Shown: positions 7,581-16,262, counted from the first letter of the stretch. The stretch is 64,000 nt of DNA from Bacillaceae bacterium JMAK1 (GCA_012970285.1 JIBW01000004.1:1-64000), one strand, 5' to 3'. Translations and numbers: made by a program. The notes: a model not told the origin generated them from the letters alone.

Positions 7581-8150
7581 ATGAAGAAGGTTAAATGGTT
7601 CTTTAATATTGAAAAAGAAGAGCAATGGCTAAATGAACAATTACAAAAAGGCTTTCGCTGTACAGGTGTTAGCGGATTTGGCATATATACTTTCGACAAA
7701 ACTGAGAAGCAGTATGTTATGCGACTTGATTACCAAGATAATTTACCAAAAGATAAATTGCAGGAATACAAAGGAATATATGAAGATTTCGGTTGGAACT
7801 ATGTAAAGGGATCTTGGCTTAGTGGAATACGGTATTGGCAAAAAGAAGAAGGTAATCAGAATGAAATCTTCTCAGATCGTGAATCAAAGGGAAAGTATTA
7901 TAAACGACTAATGGGTTATTCATTTTGGATGGGGATGCTGTGCTTCGCTCTTTCTTATATGATTTACAAGGACCTTTCTGGCTTCTACCATGATGGGCTT
8001 TGGAATATGGAAGGTGCATTATTTTGGTATGCGTTATTATTTGAAACTCCATTTGTACTAGTGAAGTTGTCTCCTGTAATGCTAGCTATTTTATTTGCTA
8101 GCAACTTTTATAGTGGGTATCGTAATTATTCAGTGTTGGCAGAAAAATAA
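7581..8150 (+). CDS. DUF2812 membrane protein
   Basis: A 189-aa protein. The N-terminal 90 residues (MKKVKWFFNIEKEEQWLNE, then GFGIYTFDK and a DYQDNL turn) form the cytoplasmic DUF2812 domain. Two transmembrane segments follow, near residues 112-132 and 150-175. The ATG at 7581 follows the padR stop by one base, and the GGAAGTGA ribosome site is inside padR, so the two are translationally coupled. DUF2812 proteins paired with PadR are widespread but uncharacterised. A role in membrane or antimicrobial stress is a common guess, not shown here. Confidence 0.85.
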   Translation: MKKVKWFFNIEKEEQWLNEQLQKGFRCTGVSGFGIYTFDKTEKQYVMRLDYQDNLPKDKLQEYKGIYEDFGWNYVKGSWLSGIRYWQKEEGNQNEIFSDRESKGKYYKRLMGYSFWMGMLCFALSYMIYKDLSGFYHDGLWNMEGALFWYALLFETPFVLVKLSPVMLAILFASNFYSGYRNYSVLAEK

Positions 8151-8171
8151 GTTGAATTACTAAGAAAACAA

Positions 8172-8223
8172 TTGACAATGTATAATAAAGTTTCCTATAC
8201 TACTAATATTCAACGTTGACTAT
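8172..8223 (+). promoter_or_regulatory. Promoter and 18-bp palindromic operator of the second padR
   Basis: TTGACA (8172-8177) and TATACT (8196-8201) form a sigma-A promoter with an 18-bp spacer. ATATTCAACGTTGACTAT at 8206-8223 is palindromic except at one symmetric pair, with a perfect TCAACGTTGA core. It begins four bases after the -10, so it covers the expected transcription start. The same element in inverse orientation lies upstream of the ABC operon. Confidence 0.75.
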
Positions 8224-8237
8224 TCAAAGGTGATTAT

Positions 8238-8783
8238 ATGACGACAAAGTTAATGGTTCTTGCGCTGTTAGGGATTAAACCGATGTCTGGTTATGACATT
8301 AAAGAAATGCTCAAGTTAACGGATGCCGAACGTTGGAGTGGGATCTTAATTGGGTCAATTTATAATGCGATCCATAAACTGGAGCGGGACGGTTACATTG
8401 AAGTGAGTAAGATTGAGCATACGGGTCATCGCCAAAAAGCAATTTATACGATCACGAAACGCGGGCAAGAATATGAAAAAGAGTTAATAAGAGAAAGTTT
8501 AGAGAAGCCGTTTAATTCTTATCCGACACAACTTTACTCTGGTCTTTCGTTTGTTGATCGTATTGATAAGCCCGAAGCGATAGATGCACTTAATGACCAG
8601 AAGGCACACTTGGACGCAGAGTACTCTGCCGTTACGATAGGCTTCAACGCAAAAGAAGAGGCGGCAAGCGGGACATTATCACCGTTAACGCGACTGGTCT
8701 TTGACCACATGTTTAAAACGATTGAGTTACAACAAGCGTTTGTCCAAGAAGCGATTGATTTATTGAAATCAAAGGAGTCGTAG
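8238..8783 (+). CDS. PadR family repressor with C-terminal helical domain
   Basis: A 181-aa long-form PadR. The winged helix (MVLALLGIKPMSGYDIKEML, then SGILIGSIYNAIHKLERDGYIEV and the wing HRQKAIYTITKRG) covers residues 1-80. A helical, acidic C-terminal domain for dimerisation follows (residues 90-178). AAAGGTGATT supplies the ribosome site. The nearly identical palindromes at its own promoter and 40 bp upstream of the ABC ATPase start predict that it represses both itself and the transporter, a standard PadR arrangement for drug- or peptide-inducible exporters. Confidence 0.9.
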   Translation: MTTKLMVLALLGIKPMSGYDIKEMLKLTDAERWSGILIGSIYNAIHKLERDGYIEVSKIEHTGHRQKAIYTITKRGQEYEKELIRESLEKPFNSYPTQLYSGLSFVDRIDKPEAIDALNDQKAHLDAEYSAVTIGFNAKEEAASGTLSPLTRLVFDHMFKTIELQQAFVQEAIDLLKSKES

Positions 8784-8812
8784 AAATTGCTCCCAAGTTA
8801 AGGGAGTAATTT

Positions 8813-8839
8813 TATAATCACATAGTCAAAGTTGAATAT
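8813..8839 (+). promoter_or_regulatory. -10 element and second PadR operator before the ABC exporter
   Basis: TATAAT (8813-8818) is followed after three bases by ATAGTCAAAGTTGAATAT (8822-8839). The latter is the reverse complement of the padR operator with one mismatch. The spacing to the -10 is the same as at padR within one base. A small hairpin (CTCCC/GGGAG, 8791-8807) just upstream may end the padR transcript; no good -35 is visible. Confidence 0.65.
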
Positions 8840-8867
8840 ACAAATTTGATTGAAAGAGGTGACTTAC

Positions 8868-9581
8868 TTGAATGTGCTTATTCAGGCTACCGGTTTAAGA
8901 AAAGCGTTTCGAGAGCGTCAAGTCGTGAAGGATGTGACACTTGAAATTAAGGAAGGAGAGGTTATCGCATTAATGGGACCGAATGGTGCAGGGAAATCTA
9001 CAATTATTGGAATGCTGCTTGATACGATTCGCGTAGACGCTGGTGAGATTACGTATTGGCGTTCAGACTTTAAGAGAGCAACGGGTATCCAATTACAATC
9101 AACTCCTTTTTTTGAAGGATACACGGTTTTGGAAAATGTGAAGTTATTCGCCTCGATCTACGGAGTGAAAGTGTCAGAATCGGAAATTCAACAACAGCTT
9201 GAAGCGTACCAATTAGAAGAAATGAAGAAGGTGATTGCTTCTAAATTGTCGATTGGTCAACAGAAGCGCTTGGCTATTGCCCTTGCCACATTACACAATC
9301 CAAAACTTGTGTTTTTAGATGAGCCATCAGCAGGACTGGACCCGAAAGGACAAAAGAAAATTAGAAGATTAATTGAGTACTTAAAGGAAAAGAATGTGAC
9401 AGTAGTATTTGCTTCACATGACATGCTTGAAGTGAATCACATTGCAGATCGATTAATGTTCATAAATGCTGGTGAACTTGTGGCGAACGGAACCCCATGT
9501 GAACTATATAAGCGTTATGGCGTAGAAACCATGGAAGACTTATATGATAAGGTAAACCATCATGAGGGGGACGAGAGGTGA
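8868..9581 (+). CDS. ABC transporter ATP-binding protein (drug/antimicrobial export type)
   Basis: A 237-aa protein with a complete ATPase core: Walker A GPNGAGKST (about 38-46), Q-loop near LQSTPF, signature LSIGQQKR (about 128-135, a variant of LSGGQ), Walker B LVFLDEPSAGLDP, and switch His in FASHDM. The TTG start at 8868 is chosen because GAAAGAGGTG lies eight bases upstream; the in-frame TTG at 8850 has none. It overlaps the permease gene by GTGA, so they are coupled. One ATPase with one six-helix permease fits ABC-2 exporters working as dimers. Confidence 0.9.
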   Translation: MNVLIQATGLRKAFRERQVVKDVTLEIKEGEVIALMGPNGAGKSTIIGMLLDTIRVDAGEITYWRSDFKRATGIQLQSTPFFEGYTVLENVKLFASIYGVKVSESEIQQQLEAYQLEEMKKVIASKLSIGQQKRLAIALATLHNPKLVFLDEPSAGLDPKGQKKIRRLIEYLKEKNVTVVFASHDMLEVNHIADRLMFINAGELVANGTPCELYKRYGVETMEDLYDKVNHHEGDER

Positions 9582-10288
9582 GTACTATATTTTTGTTGCA
9601 AGCGAAATCATCGATGAAAGACTTGTATTTAGTCATTTGGTCAATCGTAATCCCCATAACGGCTCTTTTATCACTTGCTCATTTCTTTCCTAATTACTTA
9701 AGCTATAGTCTCGCTGGAATTATTGCTGTTAGTTTGATGTTTTATGCTTTTGTCACGTTTTCGTTCACAGCATTGTCGCAACGAAGAAGAGGAGTATATG
9801 ATTTACTCCATGCAACGCCTATGCCTTTGTATCAATACATTCTTAGCATTTCGATTGCGAATGCGTTAGTTGCTGTAGCTGTAAGTAGTTTCGTTTTAAT
9901 GATTGGTCTATTCATCAGTGATGTTTCCAATTCAATCATGGGTATTGTATTGTCCCTCCCAGTCTTATTTGTATCTGCTGTAATGTATTTATTTCTAAGC
10001 TTTATTGTGTCGAGTATCGTGAAAACTGAAGGGCATTTAAGCATGACAACAAATCTTATTATGTTGCCGATGATCTTAGGAAGTAGTGCATTTTATTCTT
10101 TAAGTGATGCGCATGCTATTGTTCAGTGGCTTCAGGTGCTAAACCCGTTTGAATGGTTTCTAAGTGGGATACGCGCTGCCTTCACGATGGATTTCGCACT
10201 TTGGGGCCAAAGTTTACTTTTTCTTTTCATATTTTTCAGTTTGTTCTTTGTTGGCTCCATCAAAACATTCTCATATGGACGTAGGTAG
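9578..10288 (+). CDS. ABC-2 type permease
   Basis: A 236-aa protein with six predicted membrane helices. The family hallmark is the cytoplasmic loop after helix 2 (FTALSQRRRGVYDLLHATPMP), which couples to the ATPase, and a late LNPFEWFLSGIRAAF amphipathic segment. The GTG start overlaps the ATPase stop. With the upstream ATPase it forms an exporter presumed to be under PadR control. The substrate is unknown; PadR-linked ABC-2 systems commonly export lipophilic drugs or antimicrobial peptides. Confidence 0.85.
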   Translation: MSTIFLLQAKSSMKDLYLVIWSIVIPITALLSLAHFFPNYLSYSLAGIIAVSLMFYAFVTFSFTALSQRRRGVYDLLHATPMPLYQYILSISIANALVAVAVSSFVLMIGLFISDVSNSIMGIVLSLPVLFVSAVMYLFLSFIVSSIVKTEGHLSMTTNLIMLPMILGSSAFYSLSDAHAIVQWLQVLNPFEWFLSGIRAAFTMDFALWGQSLLFLFIFFSLFFVGSIKTFSYGRR

Positions 10289-10342
10289 TAATGTGACGAT
10301 GAAACAGTCTTAATCAAGCAATTAAAAACGTATTATAATAAA

Positions 10343-10402
10343 AAAATGTACCCTATCAAGCAGACATTCTAAAAAGGTCTACCTGTAGAGTACATTTTGT
10401 TT
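10343..10402. terminator. Imperfect hairpin between convergent permease and helD
   Basis: AAAATGTAC (10344-10352) and GTACATTTT (10390-10398) pair perfectly at the base. The inner part (GCAGAC with GTCTAC) pairs imperfectly. A and T tracts flank both sides, as expected for a two-way terminator between converging genes. Confidence 0.5.
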
Positions 10403-10449
10403 ATTTTACAATCAGAGAATTGCAGAATGAAATAAGCTAAGACATCTAA

Positions 10450-12522
10450 CTAGGGGTGCTCTTCTTCTGACCTATCAGTAATTAATGGCGATAAGTTGGC
10501 TTTTTCGTGCAGGATGGTTAAGCGGTGCATTGCCCTCGTTGTAGCAATGTACAATAGACTTTTGTCAAATTCAGATTTGTATACCTGGGCATTTGCATAA
10601 GGGATGATCACTTCATCAAATTCCAACCCTTTAGCTAATTGAACTGTTGTTATGGTTATCCCTACGTCAAATGTTTCACTCGATTTACTTAGCTTAGTAA
10701 GCGTCACGGACTGTTTAAGCTCATCATACAATTGGTCTGCCTGCGTTTCGGTTTTACAAATAATACCTAAACGGTTAAGCATACTATCATGAAATTGAGT
10801 GATCAATGTTTGTAAAGTGTTAATCAAAGTACAAGAGTTTGTATACGATACGATGTTAGGCTCTTCTCCATGGCGATCAATGGTTTCTATTGTATTATCA
10901 GGAACAAATTGTTTCGCGGACTCAATAATCTCATAGGAGGATCGATAACTTTTTTTCAACTCTACAAATTCCATTTTAGTAAATATCGTACTTATTGAAT
11001 CACCTAAATTTAAACTAAATGGATTTATCATCTGTCCAAGATCACCTAATATCGTTTTCTTACAGTGAAACAACTTGTTAATTACCGCATATTGAACGGG
11101 ACTGTAATCTTGCATTTCATCTATAATGACATGCTTCACAGATTCAAACGTCTGAATTCCATCAAAATAGTGTATACAATATAAATATGGGAAGACATCT
11201 TGATATTCTAGTTTATTTTTATGCAAATTTAGGGTATCAGTAGGGTTAATTTCATTATAAAAATTTATATAGATGGATTGAGCATCTTTAAATATTAAGA
11301 AGGTGCGAAGTTTTTTGATGACGTCTTTTTTTGAAGGAATTCTTTTAATTTCAGCTGCCTTACTTGTTTGTATAACATCGAGGATGTCATTCGCTAATTC
11401 ATCTAATCGTTGTTTTACTGGTAATTTATGATAACTATAGAATCTTGATGTGAGATAGTTCCTCGTAATGAGAGTATCTGCGATGTAGATGTCCTGATCT
11501 GGTTGGAAGATCGTAGAATCGATCTCGTTTACATACTTGCTCAATTGCCTAAAGAAAGTGAATGTGGATTTTAATTTTACTCGATACGTGTAATTAGAGT
11601 GAGGTTCTTCTATGATTTTTTTAGTTTGCTCGTATGAGGTTTCTATTTTAAGACTCTTTGGAAGAAGATTGATAGCAATTTCATCGAAAGTTTGTTCATG
11701 AACAGGCTCTTCACCTAGTTCAGGTAAAACATTAGAAATGAAATCAGCAAAAATTTTATTCGGTGATATGATCGTTATTTGATCAGAAGATAAAGTCCCT
11801 TTGTGTTTGTAAAGCAAATAGGCAATGCGATGAAGAGCAATGGCTGACTTTCCTGAACCAGCGACGCCTTGAATGATGAGCGTGTGAGCCGATTCATTGC
11901 GAACAATAGAATTCTGTTCTTTCTGTATCGTTGATATAATTGTTTTCATTCGGTCATCTGACGTTGTACTTAATTCTTTTTGAAGGACTTCATCATGAAT
12001 ATTCATTGAGCTTTCAAGTGCATAGTACAGGTGTTGATCTTTAATTTTAAATTGTCTCTTTCGAGTGATTTCTCCGTAGATCTTACCGATTTTTGAATCA
12101 TAAGACGCCTGTCCGAGCTCATATTCATAATACATACTTGATATGGGAGCACGCCAATCATAAATGAGTATATCGTTATCTTGATCAGTAAAGCTAAACT
12201 TACCAATATAAACTTCTTCAACGTCAACGTCATCCTCAAATAGAAAATCAATCCGACCGAAATATGGTGCTTCTAATAGTTTTTGAATTTTATTTATTTG
12301 ATTAAAGTAAAAGTTAATTGTTTTGGAAACGTTAGTCATGGATCGGTAGTTTTGGTACATTTCCATTGGATCCGCAGTAAACTCAGACAAGTAGTGTTTT
12401 AAGTCATCGTAATCTTCATTATGACCTTCAATCTTTAAATGGATATCGTCTTTTTCTTTTTCCAAGCGTTGAATCATTTCTTTTAATCGTATACCTTCTT
12501 CATGAAAAATATCAGATGACAT
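10450..12522 (-). CDS. helD: HelD-like RNA polymerase recycling ATPase (UvrD/Rep superfamily)
   Basis: A 690-aa protein. It has an N-terminal coiled coil (about 5-50, the arm that enters the RNA polymerase secondary channel in HelD), then the HelD-typical YDWRAPISSMYYEYE (121-135). Walker A is GVAGSGKSA (219-227), followed by ALHRIAYLLY. The DEMQDYSPVQY Walker B lies near residue 460, SYRSS near 520, and the motif V region is QLAKGLEFDEVIIP. It is somewhat shorter than B. subtilis HelD (about 775 aa). HelD removes RNA polymerase from stalled complexes and can confer rifampicin tolerance in some species. It lies 40 bp downstream of the AraC-GNAT gene. Confidence 0.85.
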   Translation of the reverse strand: MSSDIFHEEGIRLKEMIQRLEKEKDDIHLKIEGHNEDYDDLKHYLSEFTADPMEMYQNYRSMTNVSKTINFYFNQINKIQKLLEAPYFGRIDFLFEDDVDVEEVYIGKFSFTDQDNDILIYDWRAPISSMYYEYELGQASYDSKIGKIYGEITRKRQFKIKDQHLYYALESSMNIHDEVLQKELSTTSDDRMKTIISTIQKEQNSIVRNESAHTLIIQGVAGSGKSAIALHRIAYLLYKHKGTLSSDQITIISPNKIFADFISNVLPELGEEPVHEQTFDEIAINLLPKSLKIETSYEQTKKIIEEPHSNYTYRVKLKSTFTFFRQLSKYVNEIDSTIFQPDQDIYIADTLITRNYLTSRFYSYHKLPVKQRLDELANDILDVIQTSKAAEIKRIPSKKDVIKKLRTFLIFKDAQSIYINFYNEINPTDTLNLHKNKLEYQDVFPYLYCIHYFDGIQTFESVKHVIIDEMQDYSPVQYAVINKLFHCKKTILGDLGQMINPFSLNLGDSISTIFTKMEFVELKKSYRSSYEIIESAKQFVPDNTIETIDRHGEEPNIVSYTNSCTLINTLQTLITQFHDSMLNRLGIICKTETQADQLYDELKQSVTLTKLSKSSETFDVGITITTVQLAKGLEFDEVIIPYANAQVYKSEFDKSLLYIATTRAMHRLTILHEKANLSPLITDRSEEEHP

Positions 12523-12562
12523 AGTGGTCTCTTCCTCCTTTGTAAATCTTAATCATCACATG

Positions 12563-13411
12563 TTACCCACGTTTTTCCTCCCCTTGGTATAAAACCATTT
12601 CTTGAGTAGGATAACCGAATTCTATCAGCAACTCTGCTTCGGTAAAGCCTAACTGGATTAACGCTTCTCGGTAACCAGTATCTGCTTTATCACCTTCCCT
12701 AAATGATGTGATGCGGATCTCTTGGTGATTTGCTAAGTCGGTCATTTTAATCATTAATTCCATAATCTCTCGTTTAGTATAGAAAGGATGAACTCCTAAA
12801 AAGTTAATTCTTCCACTTGTACCTGAAATTAATAGATTTCCAATGATTAAACCACCTTCCATCATAATAAAGGCACGTTGATCAATGATGAATGTTTGGA
12901 GTACTTTCCTATGCTCGTCTTCGTGCAGGTAAGGAAAGCCATCAATCACTATACGAACAAAGGCCATCCAAGATTGAATATCGTCTTTGGTCGCCACTTT
13001 TATGATTCTTTCTGTGGCTAACTCTTTATATTTACCGATCGGTATCGATCCACTATCAAATTGGAATCGCAATTGTAGTGGATAATAGTTTCTTTCAATA
13101 CGAAATTGAAGAGGGGATTTCTTATAAAGTGCTTTGAAAATAGTGGTGAATGCTTGTTGACTGTCATAACCTGCAACGAGTGCAATTTCTAGAATTGACT
13201 TATTAGAGGATACAAGTTGTTTTGCCGCCTCAGTTAATTGCCTTCGTTGTACATAATCATGAATGGTCATACCTACAGTTTGGGAAAATACGCGATGTAG
13301 ATGATACTTCGAATAATGCAAAGCTTGCGCAACACGATCAAGGTTTAACTTCTCTGATAAATGGGCTTCAATATAATCAATGGTATTTACTATTAAATCC
13401 ACTTTTTTCAA
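12563..13411 (-). CDS. AraC-type regulator fused to a GNAT-like acetyltransferase domain
   Basis: A 282-aa protein. Residues 1-105 are a double helix-turn-helix AraC/XylS domain at the N-terminus (IDYIEAHLSEKLNLDRVAQ, HLHRVFSQTVGMTIHDYVQ, ILEIALVAGYDSQQAFTTIF). After a linker, residues 135-275 look like a GNAT fold: FIMMEGGLIIGNLLISG, INFLGVHPFYTKREIMELMI at the acetyl-CoA loop position, and GYREALIQLGFTEAE near the end. N-terminal AraC domains with C-terminal sensor or enzyme domains are known (GyrI-like types). Here the C-terminal part may bind acyl-CoA as an effector. Catalysis is not assured. Confidence 0.75.
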   Translation of the reverse strand: MKKVDLIVNTIDYIEAHLSEKLNLDRVAQALHYSKYHLHRVFSQTVGMTIHDYVQRRQLTEAAKQLVSSNKSILEIALVAGYDSQQAFTTIFKALYKKSPLQFRIERNYYPLQLRFQFDSGSIPIGKYKELATERIIKVATKDDIQSWMAFVRIVIDGFPYLHEDEHRKVLQTFIIDQRAFIMMEGGLIIGNLLISGTSGRINFLGVHPFYTKREIMELMIKMTDLANHQEIRITSFREGDKADTGYREALIQLGFTEAELLIEFGYPTQEMVLYQGEEKRG

Positions 13412-13716
13412 AGCTTTTGCCCTCCCTCACACATAATAACGAGAAAAGCGTAAGATCTTTTCATGATTCTTGCTCTTTTATTTGAATTAGAGACTAGCTG
13501 GTTATTTTGTATTGTGATCCAAACGTATGGTGATAATCATTTTTAATAAAAATATGAATTCAATTTGGCATAACTCTTTCGACCTTTCGTTTGTTTATCT
13601 TAAATGGTACGTCTATTCAAGGAGCACTTGGACTAATTATCTATTATTCTTCACATAAGTAGTCTTATGTGCATGTAGTATAGAGAAATAGGTTCTCGTG
13701 TAATCGAGTTTGTTGA
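13412..13716. other. Intergenic stretch without a recognisable gene
   Basis: About 300 AT-rich bases between divergent-facing ends of the AraC gene start and the MFS gene end. It must hold the promoter of the minus-strand AraC gene. I see no convincing -35/-10 pair, no long reading frame with a ribosome site and no repeat. Confidence 0.5.
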
Positions 13717-13745
13717 AAAAACCACTTCTTGAGAGAAGTGGTTTT
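13717..13745 (-). terminator. Terminator of the MFS pump gene
   Basis: AAAACCACTTCT and AGAAGTGGTTTT pair perfectly around TGAG. On the minus strand the hairpin is followed by a T6 run, 14 bp past the MFS stop codon. Confidence 0.85.
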
Positions 13746-13758
13746 AATGTGTATTTGA

Positions 13759-14991
13759 TTAATAATTCGACGTGTAGTTTCTGTACGTTTTTCCTCTCCA
13801 TAATGTGATTAATGCAATGAGTAAACCGATTAGTGAGAAGGATAAGATGACCAATTGGATATCAACACCTCTTGCAACGAGTACGGTTACCCCTGCGTAA
13901 GCGAGTGGATCAAACCCGTTCATCGCTAAGAAAATGATACTCATGACGCGACCCATAATACGGGGGTCTGTATCTTCTTGAGCAGAAGTGAAGAAGGGAA
14001 TAGAAACGATAGTAATTGTAAATCCGATTAAGAACGCGAGTGCGGTCAAGATCGATAAATTAGGAATTTGGCTAAATGCGATTGCGACAAGTAAAGTTGC
14101 AATGAGACCAAGAAGTGAGGTCAACCCTCTTCGGCGGATTTTTACCGTACCGATAATGGCTGTACTCACTAACATCCCAATCCCTAACGCAGCTTCAATG
14201 TAACTCAGGTTAATTGGGGAACCTCCATAGGTCTCCACTAATATCGGGATGGCGATGGAGATCGATCCGAAGGCAAAGAAGTTTAACGTAATCAAGATTA
14301 GAATGCCGGTAATGAGAAACCTACTTGCTCTCACATAGTTAAATCCTTCAATCAAATCTTTAAGTGGAGTTTGTTTAATCGTATTGTCCACGGGGCCTTC
14401 CTTTAAGAATGGCGGGAACATAAAGAAGGCTGACAGCAGTACAATGATTGCTGCGACAAAGTAACCGGTTGTGACACCGGCGAACTCCATTACACTTCCA
14501 GAGATAACTGGACCAATTACGATACCAATTTGACCGAATCCTTGAATGATCGCATTGGCTTGCTTAATTTGGCTTTTTTCCACTAATTTCGGGATTAATG
14601 ATGTTCCTGCAGGGCCAGAAAAGGCGTCCAATGTTCCGAAAAGAAGACCTAAAATAATTAAATACCCAAACGTTAATTGGTCTGCATTATTCAATAAGAA
14701 AATGATGACGAGTAGAATTCCTTGAATAAAGCTCGTTGTGAACATGATCGTCGTCTTCTTAAATTTATCAGCGAGAACCCCGCCAAATGCCATCATTAAA
14801 ATACGTGGTACCGTAATCGCAATGAGTATAATGCCAAGTGAACTAGCCGAGCCTAAATCAGAAATGACAAACCAAGTCGTTGTCATGAAAAACATCGTAA
14901 AGCCAATCATCGCTAAAAAGCTACCTAGAAATAGGAATATAAATGGACGATTCTTTAGTAATGATTGTTGTTTTTGCTCTTGTTCCTCCAT
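13759..14991 (-). CDS. MFS drug-efflux-type transporter
   Basis: A 410-aa protein with twelve predicted helices. The sequence starts MEEQEQKQQSLLKNRPFIFL and carries the loop 2-3 motif GGVLADKFKKTT (the MFS GxxxDxxGRR-like signature). The ATG at 14991 is preceded by GAAAGGAAGG on the minus strand; a longer frame upstream would read through the operator and is rejected. It diverges from a MerR regulator, and its promoter has the 19-bp spacer typical of MerR activation with a perfect palindrome inside. This predicts an inducible efflux pump for a compound sensed by that regulator. Confidence 0.9.
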   Translation of the reverse strand: MEEQEQKQQSLLKNRPFIFLFLGSFLAMIGFTMFFMTTTWFVISDLGSASSLGIILIAITVPRILMMAFGGVLADKFKKTTIMFTTSFIQGILLVIIFLLNNADQLTFGYLIILGLLFGTLDAFSGPAGTSLIPKLVEKSQIKQANAIIQGFGQIGIVIGPVISGSVMEFAGVTTGYFVAAIIVLLSAFFMFPPFLKEGPVDNTIKQTPLKDLIEGFNYVRASRFLITGILILITLNFFAFGSISIAIPILVETYGGSPINLSYIEAALGIGMLVSTAIIGTVKIRRRGLTSLLGLIATLLVAIAFSQIPNLSILTALAFLIGFTITIVSIPFFTSAQEDTDPRIMGRVMSIIFLAMNGFDPLAYAGVTVLVARGVDIQLVILSFSLIGLLIALITLWRGKTYRNYTSNY

Positions 14992-15025
14992 AAATAACCT
15001 TCCTTTCGAACTGAATCTATGACCT

Positions 15026-15056
15026 ATATTAGATTGTGACGTAACGTCACAATCAA
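15026..15056 (-). promoter_or_regulatory. MerR-type promoter with 19-bp spacer and perfect palindromic operator
   Basis: On the minus strand, TTGATT (15056-15051) is followed by exactly 19 bp and then TAATAT (15031-15026). The spacer is almost wholly occupied by a 23-bp perfect palindrome centred at 15043, with arms GATTGTGACGT and ACGTCACAATC. A stretched 19-bp spacer with a central operator is the hallmark of promoters activated by MerR proteins through DNA untwisting. It drives the MFS gene. Confidence 0.85.
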
Positions 15057-15105
15057 GCACTTTTTTTAGGGGAATTTATCCTTACCGAACAAAAAGCAAA
15101 AAGGA

Positions 15106-15134
15106 TTGCCTGTGACGTTACGTAACAGTATAAA
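15106..15134 (+). promoter_or_regulatory. Promoter of merR-like gene with a related half-symmetric operator
   Basis: TTGCCT (15106-15111) and TATAAA (15129-15134) are 17 bp apart. The spacer holds GTGACGTTACGTAACAG, which shares the GTGACGT-ACGT core with the divergent operator. This suggests weaker autoregulation, by repression since the spacing is normal. Confidence 0.65.
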
Positions 15135-15156
15135 ATGTAGTGAGGAGGTCTTTACT

Positions 15157-15954
15157 ATGGAAGTAACCATCGGTTCATTTGCGAAGATCGTAGGAACAAC
15201 TGTACGAACATTACGTTATTACGATAAGATTGGCTTGTTAAGCCCAAATAAGCTAAATGATAGTGGCAATAAAGTTTACACACGTAAAGAATGGGAGTCT
15301 TACCAGCAAATCAACATCTATAAACATCTCGGTCTAACGTTGGGTGAAATTAAAGAACAAATGACAGATAATAAGGTGAGTAACCGCGAGTTATTACGAA
15401 TCCAGAAGACGTTAATCGAAGAAAAGCAAGAGCAATTAAATGAGCTGAAAGGCGTTATAACTAGAATGGAACGTCTCTACAATTTTGAAGATACGTCAGA
15501 GGGTGAACTTGATCAATTTGCGTTTATTATGCTTGATTTATTTATGCGAGAAAAGAAACAAATGCAAGCATTTGAACAGCACTTTAACGAAGACGAACAA
15601 CTCATGGAACAAATAAAGTCGTTTAACGAACCAAAGTCTCAAGACCTTATGGATAAAATCACGTGGGAGTTATTCCAAGCCATTAAAGATTCGATTTCGT
15701 TTAATGACGCTGCAAGTAAAAAGAAAGTCCATGACACGCTAGAGAAAATGGATACGTTATTCCCTGCAAATGAAAAATTTCTGTTCCGCGTCATTGATGA
15801 CAACAGCTTCTTTGAAAAGCACAGCTCTAATTTTAACAATTACTTTCCTGAAGAGATCGGCGATTACATGTATAAGGAAATGAAAGCTTATTACCAAAAG
15901 AAGCAAGATCGCGCTGCTAAACATGACCTTCCTGATTCTAAAAAGGACAATTAA
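15157..15954 (+). CDS. MerR family regulator, probable activator of the divergent MFS pump
   Basis: A 265-aa protein. The N-terminal winged helix covers residues 1-70: MEVTIGSFAKIVGTTVRTLRYYDKIGLL, then the wing and KHLGLTLGEIKEQM. A coiled-coil dimerisation helix (about 80-115, LIEEKQEQLNELKGVITRME) and a helical effector-binding domain of about 140 residues follow. It is longer than simple MerR proteins and closer to TipA/BmrR-size regulators. GAGGAGG lies seven bases before the ATG at 15157; an in-frame ATG-less extension upstream covers the promoter and is rejected. The ligand is unknown. Confidence 0.9.
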   Translation: MEVTIGSFAKIVGTTVRTLRYYDKIGLLSPNKLNDSGNKVYTRKEWESYQQINIYKHLGLTLGEIKEQMTDNKVSNRELLRIQKTLIEEKQEQLNELKGVITRMERLYNFEDTSEGELDQFAFIMLDLFMREKKQMQAFEQHFNEDEQLMEQIKSFNEPKSQDLMDKITWELFQAIKDSISFNDAASKKKVHDTLEKMDTLFPANEKFLFRVIDDNSFFEKHSSNFNNYFPEEIGDYMYKEMKAYYQKKQDRAAKHDLPDSKKDN

Positions 15955-16262
15955 AGAAATTGATACCGACAATGTAGTGTAAATAAAGGAGAGTGTCTCT
16001 TTTTAGAGAACCTACTAAGCTATTGGTTCAAGGAGGGGCACATTGTGAATAGTAGAACATTACTCTAGAAGATTACGAAAAAAAGACATTCAGTTATGGG
16101 AAAAAGCAGGTATCAAGTTGTCAGAGAAAGATTAGTATAACTGTGTTGAACTAGTTGTGCGTCGAACAAATTAATGTTGCCTCCTTCTTCAAAAAATGAG
16201 ACGTTCTGTCATACTAGGATGTAGCAGTAAATTCATACTTGAAGTAGAAAGGTGTATCGCAC
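15955..16262 (+). other. Intergenic stretch, possible gene remnant
   Basis: This 308-bp gap has no intact gene. A strong AAGGAGGGG (16029-16037) precedes a GTG that runs only seven codons to a stop. Further on, one frame reads LRKKDIQLWEKAGIKLSEKD before a stop at about 16133, which looks like the tail of a lost helical protein. The GAAAGGTG near 16248 is the ribosome site of the next gene. Confidence 0.35.

Noticed and set aside
15106-15156. Upstream extension of the MerR protein
   Set aside because: It begins inside the promoter and operator; GAGGAGG points to ATG 15157.
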